64,000 bases of DNA from Calidifontibacillus erzurumensis (lineage in GTDB: Bacteria > Bacillota > Bacilli > Bacillales > Bacillaceae_J). The notes below the pieces were generated by a model. It ran no database searches. It was not told where the DNA came from and worked only from the letters and a program-made list of their open reading frames with translations. Position numbers and translations under genes: made by a program. Position 1 is the first letter of the stretch; every line of letters begins with the position of its first letter. This document shows, one piece after another, positions 35,003 through 43,552 of the stretch. The stretch is taken from positions 1 through 64,000 of the forward strand of contig NZ_JABTTE010000002.1 of assembly GCF_013303125.1 (NCBI RefSeq), read 5' to 3'.

Positions 35003-35875
35003 ATGAGGTGTAATTGTTCTATGAAAATTACGAATGTGGGCATTGTTGGTTCAGGGACGATGGGATCCGGCATTGCTCAACTATTTATTCAATCTGGATT
35101 CAACGTTGTTTTATATGACATTGCAGTAGACATTGTTGAAAAGGCAAAAGATCAAGTTATTACGAGAATTAAACGTTTGATTGAAAAAGGAAAGATTGAT
35201 AAGGAAGAAGCTGAGCAGGTGAAATTGAAATTAGCCACAACGGCACATATTGAAGATTTAAGCTGTTGCCAACTGATTATTGAGGCTGCTCCTGAAAAAA
35301 TAGAAATTAAGAAAGATTTATTTGAAAAACTTGACTTGCATTGTTCAGAAGAAACGATTTTAGCTTCGAATACTTCTTCTTTTTCAATTACTGAAATTGC
35401 AAATTGTTCAAAAAGACCGGAGAGGGTCGCTGGACTGCATTTTTTTAATCCGGCACCAGTAATGCCACTAGTTGAAATTGTTAAAGGAGCACAAACATCC
35501 ATAGAAACAATTGAATCTTTAAAAAAGATTGCATTGTTGATAGGAAAAACGCCGGTTCAATGTGAAGATACGCCTGGCTTTATAGTTAACCGGGTGGCGC
35601 GTCCTTTTTATAATGAGGCAATTAAAATTTTTAAAGAACAAATTGCTTCGATTGAGCAGATTGATCGCATTATGAAATATGCGGGACATTTTAAAATGGG
35701 ACCTTTTGAACTTCAAGATGCAATCGGCATTGATATTAATTTTGCAACCACTGAATCCGTACATCAAAGTTTCTTTGGAGACGCTCGGTTTCGACCTCAT
35801 TATTACCAGCAAAGGATGGTTCAATCCGGCCGGGTAGGGAGAAAGGCAGGTGCTGGCTATTATGAATACGAGTAA
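35003..35875 (+). CDS. 3-Hydroxyacyl-CoA dehydrogenase (benzoate module)
   Basis: 290 residues from ATG 35003 after AAGGAAG; ATG 35021 (after GAGGTG) and GTG 34985 are alternatives. Rossmann motif VGIVGSGTMGSGIAQ, catalytic His in GLHFFNPAPVMPLVEI, C-terminal domain with DTPGFIVNRVARPFYNEAI. It should oxidise 3-hydroxyadipyl-CoA or a relative, the step before the thiolase at 36623. First gene behind the ACGT-pair promoter and overlapping the next gene by 14 bases. Confidence 0.9.
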   Translation: MRCNCSMKITNVGIVGSGTMGSGIAQLFIQSGFNVVLYDIAVDIVEKAKDQVITRIKRLIEKGKIDKEEAEQVKLKLATTAHIEDLSCCQLIIEAAPEKIEIKKDLFEKLDLHCSEETILASNTSSFSITEIANCSKRPERVAGLHFFNPAPVMPLVEIVKGAQTSIETIESLKKIALLIGKTPVQCEDTPGFIVNRVARPFYNEAIKIFKEQIASIEQIDRIMKYAGHFKMGPFELQDAIGIDINFATTESVHQSFFGDARFRPHYYQQRMVQSGRVGRKAGAGYYEYE

Positions 35876-36626
35876 CTTAAGAATGGTTGTTGTCGGCAAC
35901 AATAAATTGGCCGATACGATCAATATGTTATATTCTAATCTATCACTAGTTGAAATTGAAAAAATAGATGTAGAGGAAATTCATAAACGAAATATATTTG
36001 CTAATGTCATTTTTGAAACTGAAAATGTCGATCTTCGAAAAAAGAAAGAAATTTTGCAAAAAATAGAACAATCTACCACAAATGATGCACTGATTTTAAC
36101 AAGTATTTTAGGAGTGACAGCGACTGAAGCTGCATCTTGGTTGAAAAATAGCTCACGCGTAGTAGGTTTTGCATTTTTTGCAAATATTGTAAAGGGAGAT
36201 TTAATTGAAATTGCTCCTGCCTTACAAACGAAATCTTTCTATCTTGAACGCGCAAAACAATGTTTCTTAAAAGTAACAGAGAAAATCGAAGTTGTCGAAG
36301 ATGAAGTTGGACTAGTTTTTCCCCGAATTTTGGCGATGATCATTAATGAAGCCGTATTTGCTCTGATGGAAAAAACAGCGACCATTGAAGATATCGATAT
36401 TGCAATGAAAAAGGGAACAAATTACCCATATGGACCATTTGAATGGGCAGATGACATAGGTTTGGATGATGTATACGCCGTTTTAGCAGGGCTCAAAAGA
36501 TCGTTAGGTGAAGAACGTTATCGTCCGGCATCTTTATTAAAAAAGATGGTATTAGCGAAATGGATCGGCAAGGGCAGTGAACGAGGGTTTTATTTCAATA
36601 GAGAAAAGAAGGAGATTATGACATGA
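35862..36626 (+). CDS. 3-Hydroxyacyl-CoA dehydrogenase-like protein with eroded nucleotide site
   Basis: 254 residues from ATG 35862 (GTG 35850 is in frame). The C-terminal half is a normal HAD dimerisation domain (GLVFPRILAMIINEAVFALM, GTNYPYGPFEWADDIGLDDV, RPASLLKKMV). The N-terminal half has the length of a Rossmann domain but reads VVVGNNKLADTI where GxGxxG is expected, and the active-site HFFNP is replaced by FAFFANIVKGDLIEIAP. NAD binding and catalysis are therefore doubtful. Such partners may be structural or may act on a different substrate. Tandem with a complete HAD and coupled to the thiolase by an ATGA overlap. Confidence 0.8.
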   Translation: MNTSNLRMVVVGNNKLADTINMLYSNLSLVEIEKIDVEEIHKRNIFANVIFETENVDLRKKKEILQKIEQSTTNDALILTSILGVTATEAASWLKNSSRVVGFAFFANIVKGDLIEIAPALQTKSFYLERAKQCFLKVTEKIEVVEDEVGLVFPRILAMIINEAVFALMEKTATIEDIDIAMKKGTNYPYGPFEWADDIGLDDVYAVLAGLKRSLGEERYRPASLLKKMVLAKWIGKGSERGFYFNREKKEIMT

Positions 36627-37825
36627 GGGAAGCTGTAATTGTTGATGCTGTCCGTACACCGATTGGCAAATTTAATGGAAGCTTTACGAATGTAAGAGCA
36701 GATGATTTAGGGGCACATGTAATTCGTGAACTGTTGAAGCGAAATAAGGTTGCTCCTGCTGAAATTGAAGATGTAATTTTCGGCTGTGCCAACCAAGCTG
36801 GAGAAGATAACCGGAATGTGGCAAGGATGAGCTTGCTTTTAGCAGGACTACCGCAAACTGTTCCAGGAGTTACGGTCAACCGATTGTGTGGATCGGGACT
36901 TGAAGCAATTAATGAAGCAGCTATTCGAATAAAAGCTGGTTTAGGTGATATTTACATCGCAGGCGGAACTGAAAATATGACAAGAGCACCGCTTGTTATG
37001 ATGAAAACCCACCTTTCTAATGAACGGGGGCATCAAACGTTATATGATACGATGCTAGGCTGGCGTTTAGTCAATCCGGAAATGGAGAAATTATATCCGC
37101 CCATCAGCTTAGGAGAAACAGCAGAAAACGTTGCTGAAGAGTATAGGATTACGAGAGAAGAACAAGATGAATTTGCTTTTAATAGCCATATGAAAGCTTC
37201 ATCCGCCATATCACAAGGCAAATTTAATGCTGAAATTGTTGCTTATCGCATACCGCAAAAGAAAAACGATCCTATAATTTTTCATACAGATGAACATGTC
37301 CGTCCAGACACAACGATCGAAGCTTTAAGCCAGTTAAAACCTGCTTTCAAGAGGAATGGCACAGTTACTGCAGGAAATTCTTCTGGCATCAATGATGGAG
37401 CTAGTGCTGTGTTAATTATGGAAAAGAAAACAGCTGAAAGGCTCGGTTTTAAACCACTAGCCAAATATGTTACTTCAGCTGTTCATGGTGTAGACCCTTC
37501 TTACATGGGAATTGGTCCGATTCCGGCGACAAGAAAAGCTTTATCTCGAGCCAATTTAAGTGTAGATCAAATTGATCTTATTGAAATTAATGAGGCATTT
37601 GCCTCTCAAGTCCTTGCTTGTGTAAAAGAATTGAAATTTAATATGGAAAAGGTAAATGTGAATGGCGGTGCCATAGCTTTAGGACATCCATTAGGGTGCA
37701 GCGGTGCGAGGATCGTAACGACGCTGGTCCATGAAATGCAGCGCCGTGATTGCCGCTATACGTTAGCAACGATGTGTATCGGCGTCGGACAAGGAATTAC
37801 TACTATTTTTGAAAAAATAGAATAG
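36623..37825 (+). CDS. Beta-ketoadipyl-CoA-type thiolase (benzoate module)
   Basis: 400 residues, ATGA overlap with the preceding gene. Nucleophile Cys in [14 protein letters not shown], His in NGGAIALGHPLGCSGARI, second Cys in [10 protein letters not shown]. It closely resembles the PaaJ-like protein at 53636 and carries the PaaJ/PcaF-type ending, so cleavage of 3-oxoadipyl-CoA to succinyl-CoA and acetyl-CoA is the likely reaction. This places the last step of a box-like lower pathway in the benzoate module. Confidence 0.92.
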   Translation: MREAVIVDAVRTPIGKFNGSFTNVRADDLGAHVIRELLKRNKVAPAEIEDVIFGCANQAGEDNRNVARMSLLLAGLPQTVPGVTVNRLCGSGLEAINEAAIRIKAGLGDIYIAGGTENMTRAPLVMMKTHLSNERGHQTLYDTMLGWRLVNPEMEKLYPPISLGETAENVAEEYRITREEQDEFAFNSHMKASSAISQGKFNAEIVAYRIPQKKNDPIIFHTDEHVRPDTTIEALSQLKPAFKRNGTVTAGNSSGINDGASAVLIMEKKTAERLGFKPLAKYVTSAVHGVDPSYMGIGPIPATRKALSRANLSVDQIDLIEINEAFASQVLACVKELKFNMEKVNVNGGAIALGHPLGCSGARIVTTLVHEMQRRDCRYTLATMCIGVGQGITTIFEKIE

Positions 37826-37909
37826 TAGATAAAACCTATCATTTTTTATAAAAAATTTACAGAATTTTTATATTATTATGTATAAATAATTTGGTTAGGA
37901 GGAAAAATT

Positions 37910-39385
37910 TTGAAGAAACATTATCAATTGTTTATTAATGGAGAATATGTAGATAGCACAAATGGTGAATATTTTGAAGCTTATAATCCTGCAACGGGAG
38001 AATTGCTTGCAACGGTTGCTAAAGCGACGAAAGAAGATGTAGATCGTGCTGTTGAGGCTGCTAGGAAAGCATTTGAAACTGGTAAATGGGCCAATTATAC
38101 CGCAGCTCGGCGTGGAAGAATATTAAATAAAATTGCAGATATTATGAGAGAACGCTTTGATGACTTGGTGAAAGCTGAAGTTCTAAATAGCGGCAAGACG
38201 GTTGGTGCAGCAAAAGGACAAATTACTCAAGCGATTGAAGACTTTGAATTTTTCGCTGGAGTAGCTTTAACAGCAGGTGGTCGAACAAATCAAGTTCCGA
38301 ATGGATTTTTCAATTATACATTAAAAGATCCTGTAGGAGTGTGTGGACAAATTATTCCTTGGAATTATCCGCTTATGATGGCTGCTTGGAAAATTGCTCC
38401 TGCTTTAGCAGCTGGATGTACTGTCGTGTTAAAGCCTGCCAGCTATACACCGATCACCGCTTACATGTTAGCAGAGATTTGCCATGAAGCCGGTGTCCCT
38501 GAAGGAGTAGTTAACGTCATTACTGGAAGCGGCTCTGAAATTGGACCCTACATTTCTGAGCATCCTGGCATTGATAAAATAGCCTTTACAGGTGAAACGG
38601 AAACTGGAAAGGATATTATGGCGCGTGCTTCAAATACATTGAAAAGAGTTACATTGGAGCTTGGAGGCAAGTCCCCAAATATCGTATTTGATGATTGTGA
38701 TATAGATGCAGCTGTTGATGGATCGTTATTTGGGATTTTTTATAACACAGGCCAATCTTGTGAAGCGCGGTCTCGATTATTTGTCCATGAAAAGATTTAC
38801 GATGAGTTTATGGAGAAATTTATTAGCAAAGCGAAAAAGATTAAAGTGGGAGATCCATTTGATAAAACCGTCCATATGGGTGCTGTCATTTCAGCTAGCC
38901 ACGAAAAAGTCATTGATAGTTATGTAAAGTTGGCTGTTGAAGAGGGAGGCCAAATCTTGTATGGAGGTAAGCGCCCAGAAGGACCTGAGTTTGAAAAAGG
39001 CCATTGGTACATGCCGACGATCATTGGCAATGTTACAAATGATATGAGAATTGCTCAAGAAGAAGTTTTTGGACCTGTTGTTGTAGTAATGAAATTTAAT
39101 GATGAGAAGGAAGTCATTAAACTTGCAAATGATACAATTTTTGGACTTGGCTCAGCTGTTTGGACAAAGGATAATGGCCGTGCCCATCGAATTGCCAAGG
39201 CAATACGAGCAGGCATAGTCATGGTAAACTGTCCGATTTCAGCTTTTCCAGGTACTCCTTTTGGTGGTTATAAACAATCTGGTTTTGGCCGTGAATTGGC
39301 TATTGAAACATTGGATTTATATACAGAAACGAAAAGCGTTGTAACTTACACAGGAGAAAAACCATTGAATTTATTAGGAGTTTAG
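37910..39385 (+). CDS. NAD(P)-dependent aldehyde dehydrogenase (benzoate module)
   Basis: 491 residues from TTG 37910 after TAGGAGG. Catalytic Cys284 in NTGQSCEAR, general base Glu250 in TLELGGKSPN, PWNYPLMMAAWKIAPA as the active-site entry segment. The cofactor loop reads FTGETETG (226-233), whereas the paralogue at 51137 has FTGSTPIG. It has no C-terminal hydratase domain, so it is not a PaaZ fusion. In the box pathway BoxD oxidises 3,4-dehydroadipyl-CoA semialdehyde; that is the best guess for the role. Separated from the thiolase by 84 bases and followed by a terminator. Confidence 0.92.
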   Translation: MKKHYQLFINGEYVDSTNGEYFEAYNPATGELLATVAKATKEDVDRAVEAARKAFETGKWANYTAARRGRILNKIADIMRERFDDLVKAEVLNSGKTVGAAKGQITQAIEDFEFFAGVALTAGGRTNQVPNGFFNYTLKDPVGVCGQIIPWNYPLMMAAWKIAPALAAGCTVVLKPASYTPITAYMLAEICHEAGVPEGVVNVITGSGSEIGPYISEHPGIDKIAFTGETETGKDIMARASNTLKRVTLELGGKSPNIVFDDCDIDAAVDGSLFGIFYNTGQSCEARSRLFVHEKIYDEFMEKFISKAKKIKVGDPFDKTVHMGAVISASHEKVIDSYVKLAVEEGGQILYGGKRPEGPEFEKGHWYMPTIIGNVTNDMRIAQEEVFGPVVVVMKFNDEKEVIKLANDTIFGLGSAVWTKDNGRAHRIAKAIRAGIVMVNCPISAFPGTPFGGYKQSGFGRELAIETLDLYTETKSVVTYTGEKPLNLLGV

Positions 39386-39414
39386 TTTTTGCAATAATGT
39401 CGATTTATGCTATT

Positions 39415-39438
39415 AAACTACTATTTTGATAGTAGTTT
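39415..39438 (+). terminator. Terminator after the aldehyde dehydrogenase
   Basis: AAACTACTAT (39415-39424) and ATAGTAGTTT (39429-39438) form a 10-pair stem with a four-base loop, then TAAT. Short T run, so moderately strong. Confidence 0.65.
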
Positions 39439-39485
39439 TAATATAAAGTTTGAAAAATATGACGAAAATAAGAGGAGGAAGTTTT

Positions 39486-40283
39486 ATGACTACTGCTAGC
39501 TTACAAACTAAAACATTAACAGTGAAAAAAGAGAATGGTATTGCGGAGGTGCATCTACACATTAATAAATCGAATGCTTATGATCTTGAATTTTATCGTG
39601 AACTTAACGCAGCTATCGATGACATCCGCTTTGACACCGACATTAAAGTTGTTGTTCTTATGAGTGATATGCCAGGATTTTTCAGTTCAGGTGCTAATAT
39701 TGCATTTTTAAAAGCGGCAGATCCTCGTTTTAAAACACAATTTTGTTTATTCTGTAATGAAACATTAGATAAAATTGCCCGCTCACCGCAAATTTGGATT
39801 GCATGTCTTGAAGGACATACGGTTGGCGGCGGTTTAGAAATGGCGTTGGCATGTGACTTGCGCTTCATGGGCGATAAAGCAGGAAAAATCGGTTTGCCTG
39901 AAATTACATTAGGCGTACTCGCTGGTACAGGTGGTACACAACGACTAGCACGTCTAGTTGGCCATTCAAAAGCATTAGATCTAAATATTACTGGAGAACT
40001 ATTAACACCGCAAGAAGCATTAGATATTCAATTAGTAGACCGGGTATTTCCACAGGAAGAAATTCGTGAAAAGACCCTGGAATATGCACGAAATATTGCT
40101 AGCAAAGCCACATATGCTGCATCTAATATTAAGCTATCAATTATGAACGGTAAAGAAATGCCTTTGAATGTTGCGATTCGCTATGAAGGAGAATTACAAA
40201 ACTTATTGTTCCGTTCCAAAGATGCACAAGAAGGCTTAAGCGCATTTCTTGAAAAGCGCAAGCCAAATTGGATTGGCCAATAA
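39486..40283 (+). CDS. Crotonase-family enzyme, copy 2 of a near-identical pair
   Basis: 265 residues from ATG 39486 after AGAGGAGGAAG; the TTG at 39450 lies before that site. It matches the protein at 23923 at all but seven positions, differences being near the N-terminus (ASLQ for SALE, Val13 for Leu), Ile for Val in GLPEITLG, Lys for Gln in FRSKDAQ, and Ile for Thr near the end. The catalytic blocks are unchanged. It lies just upstream of the benzoate-CoA ligase. The same candidate functions apply; having two copies under separate promoters points to gene dosage or separate regulation. Confidence 0.9.
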   Translation: MTTASLQTKTLTVKKENGIAEVHLHINKSNAYDLEFYRELNAAIDDIRFDTDIKVVVLMSDMPGFFSSGANIAFLKAADPRFKTQFCLFCNETLDKIARSPQIWIACLEGHTVGGGLEMALACDLRFMGDKAGKIGLPEITLGVLAGTGGTQRLARLVGHSKALDLNITGELLTPQEALDIQLVDRVFPQEEIREKTLEYARNIASKATYAASNIKLSIMNGKEMPLNVAIRYEGELQNLLFRSKDAQEGLSAFLEKRKPNWIGQ

Positions 40284-40328
40284 TTCGTCTATTAGATCAT
40301 TGTTTTCCTTCCTAAAAAAAGAAATAGT

Positions 40329-40360
40329 AGCAATGCCAATAATTTATTATTGGTATTGCT
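40329..40360. terminator. Terminator after crotonase copy 2
   Basis: AGCAATGCCAATAAT (40329-40343) pairs with ATTATTGGTATTGCT (40346-40360), 15 pairs with one G-U and a two-base loop that would open further in practice. ATTT follows. Confidence 0.75.
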
Positions 40361-40460
40361 ATTTAAAAAAATATAAAATTCGACAATATTATTATACCAT
40401 TTTTTCAAGTTTTGACAAATAATTCAGTCTTTTTACAAAATCTTGAAAAGGAGCGATAGT

Positions 40461-42041
40461 GTGAACCTCTTAACTAATTCACATGTTCGTGGAATCGCTA
40501 GTAAATATAATGCTGCTAGTTTTTTCATTGATAAGAAAATAGAGGACGGACTTGGGCAAGAAATTGCTATTTATTATAAAGATGAAAAAATTACTTATAA
40601 AAAATTGCAAGAGAAAATTAATCAGTTTGGAAATGTTTTACTAGCACTCAATGTCGAAATGGAGCAGCGGATTCTTATTGTTTGCTATGATACACCTGAT
40701 TTCATTGCAGCATTTTTTGGTGCTATTAAAATTGGAGCAGTACCGATCCCTGTGAATACGAATATGCAACCACATGATTATGAGTATTTCTTGAATAATA
40801 GCCGATCAAAAGTATTAGTCATTCATCAAAATATTTGGAATCTAATTAAAGATCGTAGACAAAATTTTGTCTATTTAGAGCATGTCGTTGTGATTAGTGA
40901 CGAGCCTGTTAATGAACCGGATACGAAGGATTTTTATAATTGGATGCAGCAGGCATCGACCGAACTGGACTGTGCACATACGAGTAGAGAAGATGCTGCT
41001 TTTTGGTTGTATAGTTCAGGCAGTACTGGCAGTCCGAAAGGCGTCATTCATTTGCAGCATGATATGCAATATGCATATGAAAATTACGCGAAGAATATTC
41101 TGAAAATTAACAAAAATGATATTACTTTCTCTGCTTCAAAACTATTTTTTGCCTATGGATTAGGCAATGGCATGTACTTTCCTTTAGGTGCAGGCGCTTC
41201 CACGGTACTAGTCCCTGAAAGGCCGACTCCAGAGGTTGTTTTTGAGACAATAGAAAAGTATAGGCCAACGATATTTTTTGGGGTTCCAACGCTCTATGGT
41301 GCAATGTTCAATTATTTAGAACAGACTGGTAAAAAATATGATTTATCATCTTTAAGAGTATGCGTTTCCGCAGGAGAAGCATTACCAGCAGCATATGTTA
41401 CGAAATGGAAAAAGTTATTTAACTTAGATATTTTAGATGGAATTGGTTCGACAGAAGTTTTACATATTTATTTATCGAACCAAATTGGCAATGTACGGGA
41501 AGGAAGTTCAGGAAAAGTTGTTCCGGGTTATGAGGCAAAAATACTTGACGAAAACGGTTCCATTTTACCTGATAAAGAAATAGGTAATTTGTGGATAAAA
41601 GGAGATAGTATTGCGGATCGATATTGGAATCTGCACGAAGAAAATAAAAAGCGTTTTCATGGGGAGTGGTTTCATACTGGAGACCGGTATTATCGTGATG
41701 AGGACGGGTACTATTGGTATTGTGGGCGTGCAGACGATATGATGAAAATTGGCGGAATATGGGTATCCCCAATTGAAGTTGAATCTTCATTGTTGGAACA
41801 TGAAAGCGTTTTAGAAACAGCTGTTGTTGGTGTTACAAATGAAGATGGTCTAGTGAAAACGAAAGCATTTGTCGTTTTAAAAGAAGGGTTTGAACCATCT
41901 CTACGTTTAGAAAACGAACTTAAAAATTTCGTAAAATCAAGATTAGCATCGTATAAGTATCCAAGAATAATTGAATTTGTAAAAGAGCTGCCTAAAACAG
42001 CTACAGGTAAAATTCAAAGATTTAAATTGAGGCAATTATAA
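40461..42041 (+). CDS. Benzoate-CoA ligase family protein
   Basis: 526 residues from GTG 40461 after AAAGGAGCG; TTG 40443 overlaps that site. Adenylate-forming enzyme. The P-loop is SSGSTGSPKG (185-194), the acyl-binding stretch FSASKLFFAYGLGNGMYFPL matches the aryl-CoA ligase branch (BadA/BclA/HbaA) better than acetyl- or fatty-acyl ligases, DGIGSTEVLHIYLSN follows, and Lys517 in KTATGKIQRFKL is the catalytic Lys. It activates benzoate or a close analogue to the CoA ester. It directly precedes the second Paa-like oxygenase operon, the main reason to call this a benzoate module. Hydroxy- or aminobenzoates are alternatives. Confidence 0.9.
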   Translation: MNLLTNSHVRGIASKYNAASFFIDKKIEDGLGQEIAIYYKDEKITYKKLQEKINQFGNVLLALNVEMEQRILIVCYDTPDFIAAFFGAIKIGAVPIPVNTNMQPHDYEYFLNNSRSKVLVIHQNIWNLIKDRRQNFVYLEHVVVISDEPVNEPDTKDFYNWMQQASTELDCAHTSREDAAFWLYSSGSTGSPKGVIHLQHDMQYAYENYAKNILKINKNDITFSASKLFFAYGLGNGMYFPLGAGASTVLVPERPTPEVVFETIEKYRPTIFFGVPTLYGAMFNYLEQTGKKYDLSSLRVCVSAGEALPAAYVTKWKKLFNLDILDGIGSTEVLHIYLSNQIGNVREGSSGKVVPGYEAKILDENGSILPDKEIGNLWIKGDSIADRYWNLHEENKKRFHGEWFHTGDRYYRDEDGYYWYCGRADDMMKIGGIWVSPIEVESSLLEHESVLETAVVGVTNEDGLVKTKAFVVLKEGFEPSLRLENELKNFVKSRLASYKYPRIIEFVKELPKTATGKIQRFKLRQL

Positions 42042-42079
42042 GCTTCACTTTTTTTGTAAATAAATAATGAACGATGTAA

Positions 42080-42116
42080 GGCTTTCCCTTGATCTCCTTT
42101 GACTAAAGGGACAGCC
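42080..42116 (+). terminator. Probable terminator after the benzoate-CoA ligase
   Basis: GGCT (42080-42083) and CCCTT (42086-42090) pair with AAGGG (42106-42110) and AGCC (42113-42116) across a small internal loop, then CACTTTTTT. Confidence 0.6.
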
Positions 42117-42152
42117 CACTTTTTTACAATCTTTTAATATTATGTTTTTTAG

Positions 42153-42168
42153 ACGAAAGTTAAAAAAA
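42153..42168 (+). repeat. Upstream copy of the operator core
   Basis: ACGAAAGTTAAAAAAA is identical to 42234-42249, 81 bases downstream. This copy is upstream of the -35 box at 42194, so it could be an auxiliary operator allowing looping. Confidence 0.55.
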
Positions 42169-42193
42169 TAAAATAAAAATTTTCAGAATATTA

Positions 42194-42259
42194 TTGACAA
42201 CAAACTTAAAATATTTTATATTATGAAATGTATACGAAAGTTAAAAAAACATAATAAAA
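42194..42259 (+). promoter_or_regulatory. Promoter and operator of the second oxygenase operon (benzoate type)
   Basis: TTGACA (42194-42199), 17 bases, TATATT (42217-42222), 11 bases, then ACGAAAGTTA from 42234, ACAT at 42249 and ATAATAAAA ending at 42259. Same spacing as 34894-34959. Probable start-site operator for a PaaX-type repressor. Confidence 0.65.
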
Positions 42260-42287
42260 TAAAAATAATAAAAAAGAGGTGGATCAA

Positions 42288-43220
42288 ATGACAAAACAAG
42301 AATTGCTCGAAAAGATCAAGAAAGGGTTTATTTTAGAAAAGAAGGAGGATATGAACGAAGAGTACTTTGAAGCTTTAAGACAAACGTTAACAATTGTTGC
42401 TGATACAGAACTGTTAAGTGTGCCGCCATTGTTAACGGTATATGACCAAGCTCCAAGTTTAAACTTGAAAATTACCGCATTAGCAGTCATGCAAGATGAA
42501 ATTGGCCATGCTCATATCGCTTGGCGCTTATTGAAAGACTTAGGTGAGGATATTGAAAGCCTTATGTTTAAACGAGAACCTAACCGCTGGAAAAATCCAT
42601 ATGCATTCGATTTTAAATTAGATAATTGGATTGAATTAGGAGTATTTAATGCATTCTTCGATCGAGCCGGTTACACGCTTTTAGGAGATGCATACAAACA
42701 TACAACTTATGGTCCTTGGAAACGCGCCCTTGTTAAAGTGGATAAGGAAGAATTATTCCATCTCCGCAACGGGGAAGTGATTATGCGAAATGCGATGAAA
42801 AATCCTGAAACAGCCAAACAAGTTCAAGAAGCAGTCGATTGGATGTTCTTAATGGCGCTAGAGTTCTTTGGTGTAGCTGACAATTTGAAAAGTAGATCTG
42901 CTCAATTGGAATACAAATTAAAAGGCAGCACAAATGATGAATTACGGCAAATTTGGTTATCAACGGCTGTTCCATTCTGTGAAAGCATCGGTGTAAAAGT
43001 ACCGGCACATTATGATGAAAAGACAGGAAAATATGTATTGGATGTACCATTCCCATGCGAATTCGATGTAGAAAAGAAAAAATGGAATTTTGACAAACCA
43101 GATACTTGGGAAAATGTCGTTAAACGTTTTAAAGCACGTGGACCACAAAATAAAGAATTTGTAGAAAGAGTACAAAGAGGTTTTTACGAATTAGAAAATC
43201 TTCGTAAAGAGGTGGTATAA
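42288..43220 (+). CDS. PaaA-like diiron oxygenase subunit (benzoate module)
   Basis: 310 residues from ATG 42288 after AGAGGTGG. It is homologous to PaaA, the catalytic subunit of phenylacetyl-CoA 1,2-epoxidase. The two ligand helices are preserved: QDEIGH (Glu71, His74) and KEELFH (Glu155, His158), and YGPWKRALVKV corresponds to YAPYARALKRI of the protein at 46440. The N-terminal and C-terminal parts differ strongly from that PaaA, so this is a separate lineage and not a recent copy. It is the first of five overlapping genes encoding a complete PaaABCD-like set. With the ligase just upstream, benzoyl-CoA is the inferred substrate. Confidence 0.88.
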   Translation: MTKQELLEKIKKGFILEKKEDMNEEYFEALRQTLTIVADTELLSVPPLLTVYDQAPSLNLKITALAVMQDEIGHAHIAWRLLKDLGEDIESLMFKREPNRWKNPYAFDFKLDNWIELGVFNAFFDRAGYTLLGDAYKHTTYGPWKRALVKVDKEELFHLRNGEVIMRNAMKNPETAKQVQEAVDWMFLMALEFFGVADNLKSRSAQLEYKLKGSTNDELRQIWLSTAVPFCESIGVKVPAHYDEKTGKYVLDVPFPCEFDVEKKKWNFDKPDTWENVVKRFKARGPQNKEFVERVQRGFYELENLRKEVV

Positions 43221-43222
43221 CA

Positions 43223-43552
43223 ATGGGTCAAACAATGACAGCAAATGAAGAAAAATATTGGAAAGCGCTTACGGAAGTGATGGATCCGGAATTTCCAGTG
43301 AGCGTTGTCGATATGGGCCTCATTTATGATATTAAAGAAAAAGATGGCGTTGTCGATGTGAAAATGACATTTACTGCTTCATCTTGCGGCTGTATGCAAT
43401 TTATTGAGAGTGATGTTGAAGAACGTCTGTTGCAAGAAGAAGGCGTAAAAGAAGTGAATATCCAAATCGTTTGGGAACCAGCATGGACGGTAGACCGCTT
43501 AAGTGAAAAAGCAAGAGAACAATTAAAATATTGGGGTGTGAGCACAAAATGA
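43223..43552 (+). CDS. PaaD N-terminal-half homologue (DUF59/MIP18 domain only)
   Basis: 109 residues, AGAGGTGG upstream, two bases after the PaaA-like gene. It aligns with residues about 15-108 of the complete PaaD at 48727: VMDPEFPVSVVDMGLIYDI against VFDPEIDTVNIVDLGMVGDI, and PAWTVDRLSEKAREQLKYWG against PPWTSDRITEKGREGLKQFG. It ends where PaaD continues into its Cys-rich domain. PaaD/MIP18 proteins help mature iron centres. The missing half is encoded separately at 44395. Overlaps the next gene by ATGA. Confidence 0.87.
   Translation: MGQTMTANEEKYWKALTEVMDPEFPVSVVDMGLIYDIKEKDGVVDVKMTFTASSCGCMQFIESDVEERLLQEEGVKEVNIQIVWEPAWTVDRLSEKAREQLKYWGVSTK

Noticed and set aside
42288-43220. Possible BoxB (benzoyl-CoA epoxidase) identity for the PaaA-like subunit
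   Set aside because: BoxB is a single protein of nearly 480 residues without PaaB/PaaC/PaaD partners. This protein is 310 residues and is encoded with all of those partners.
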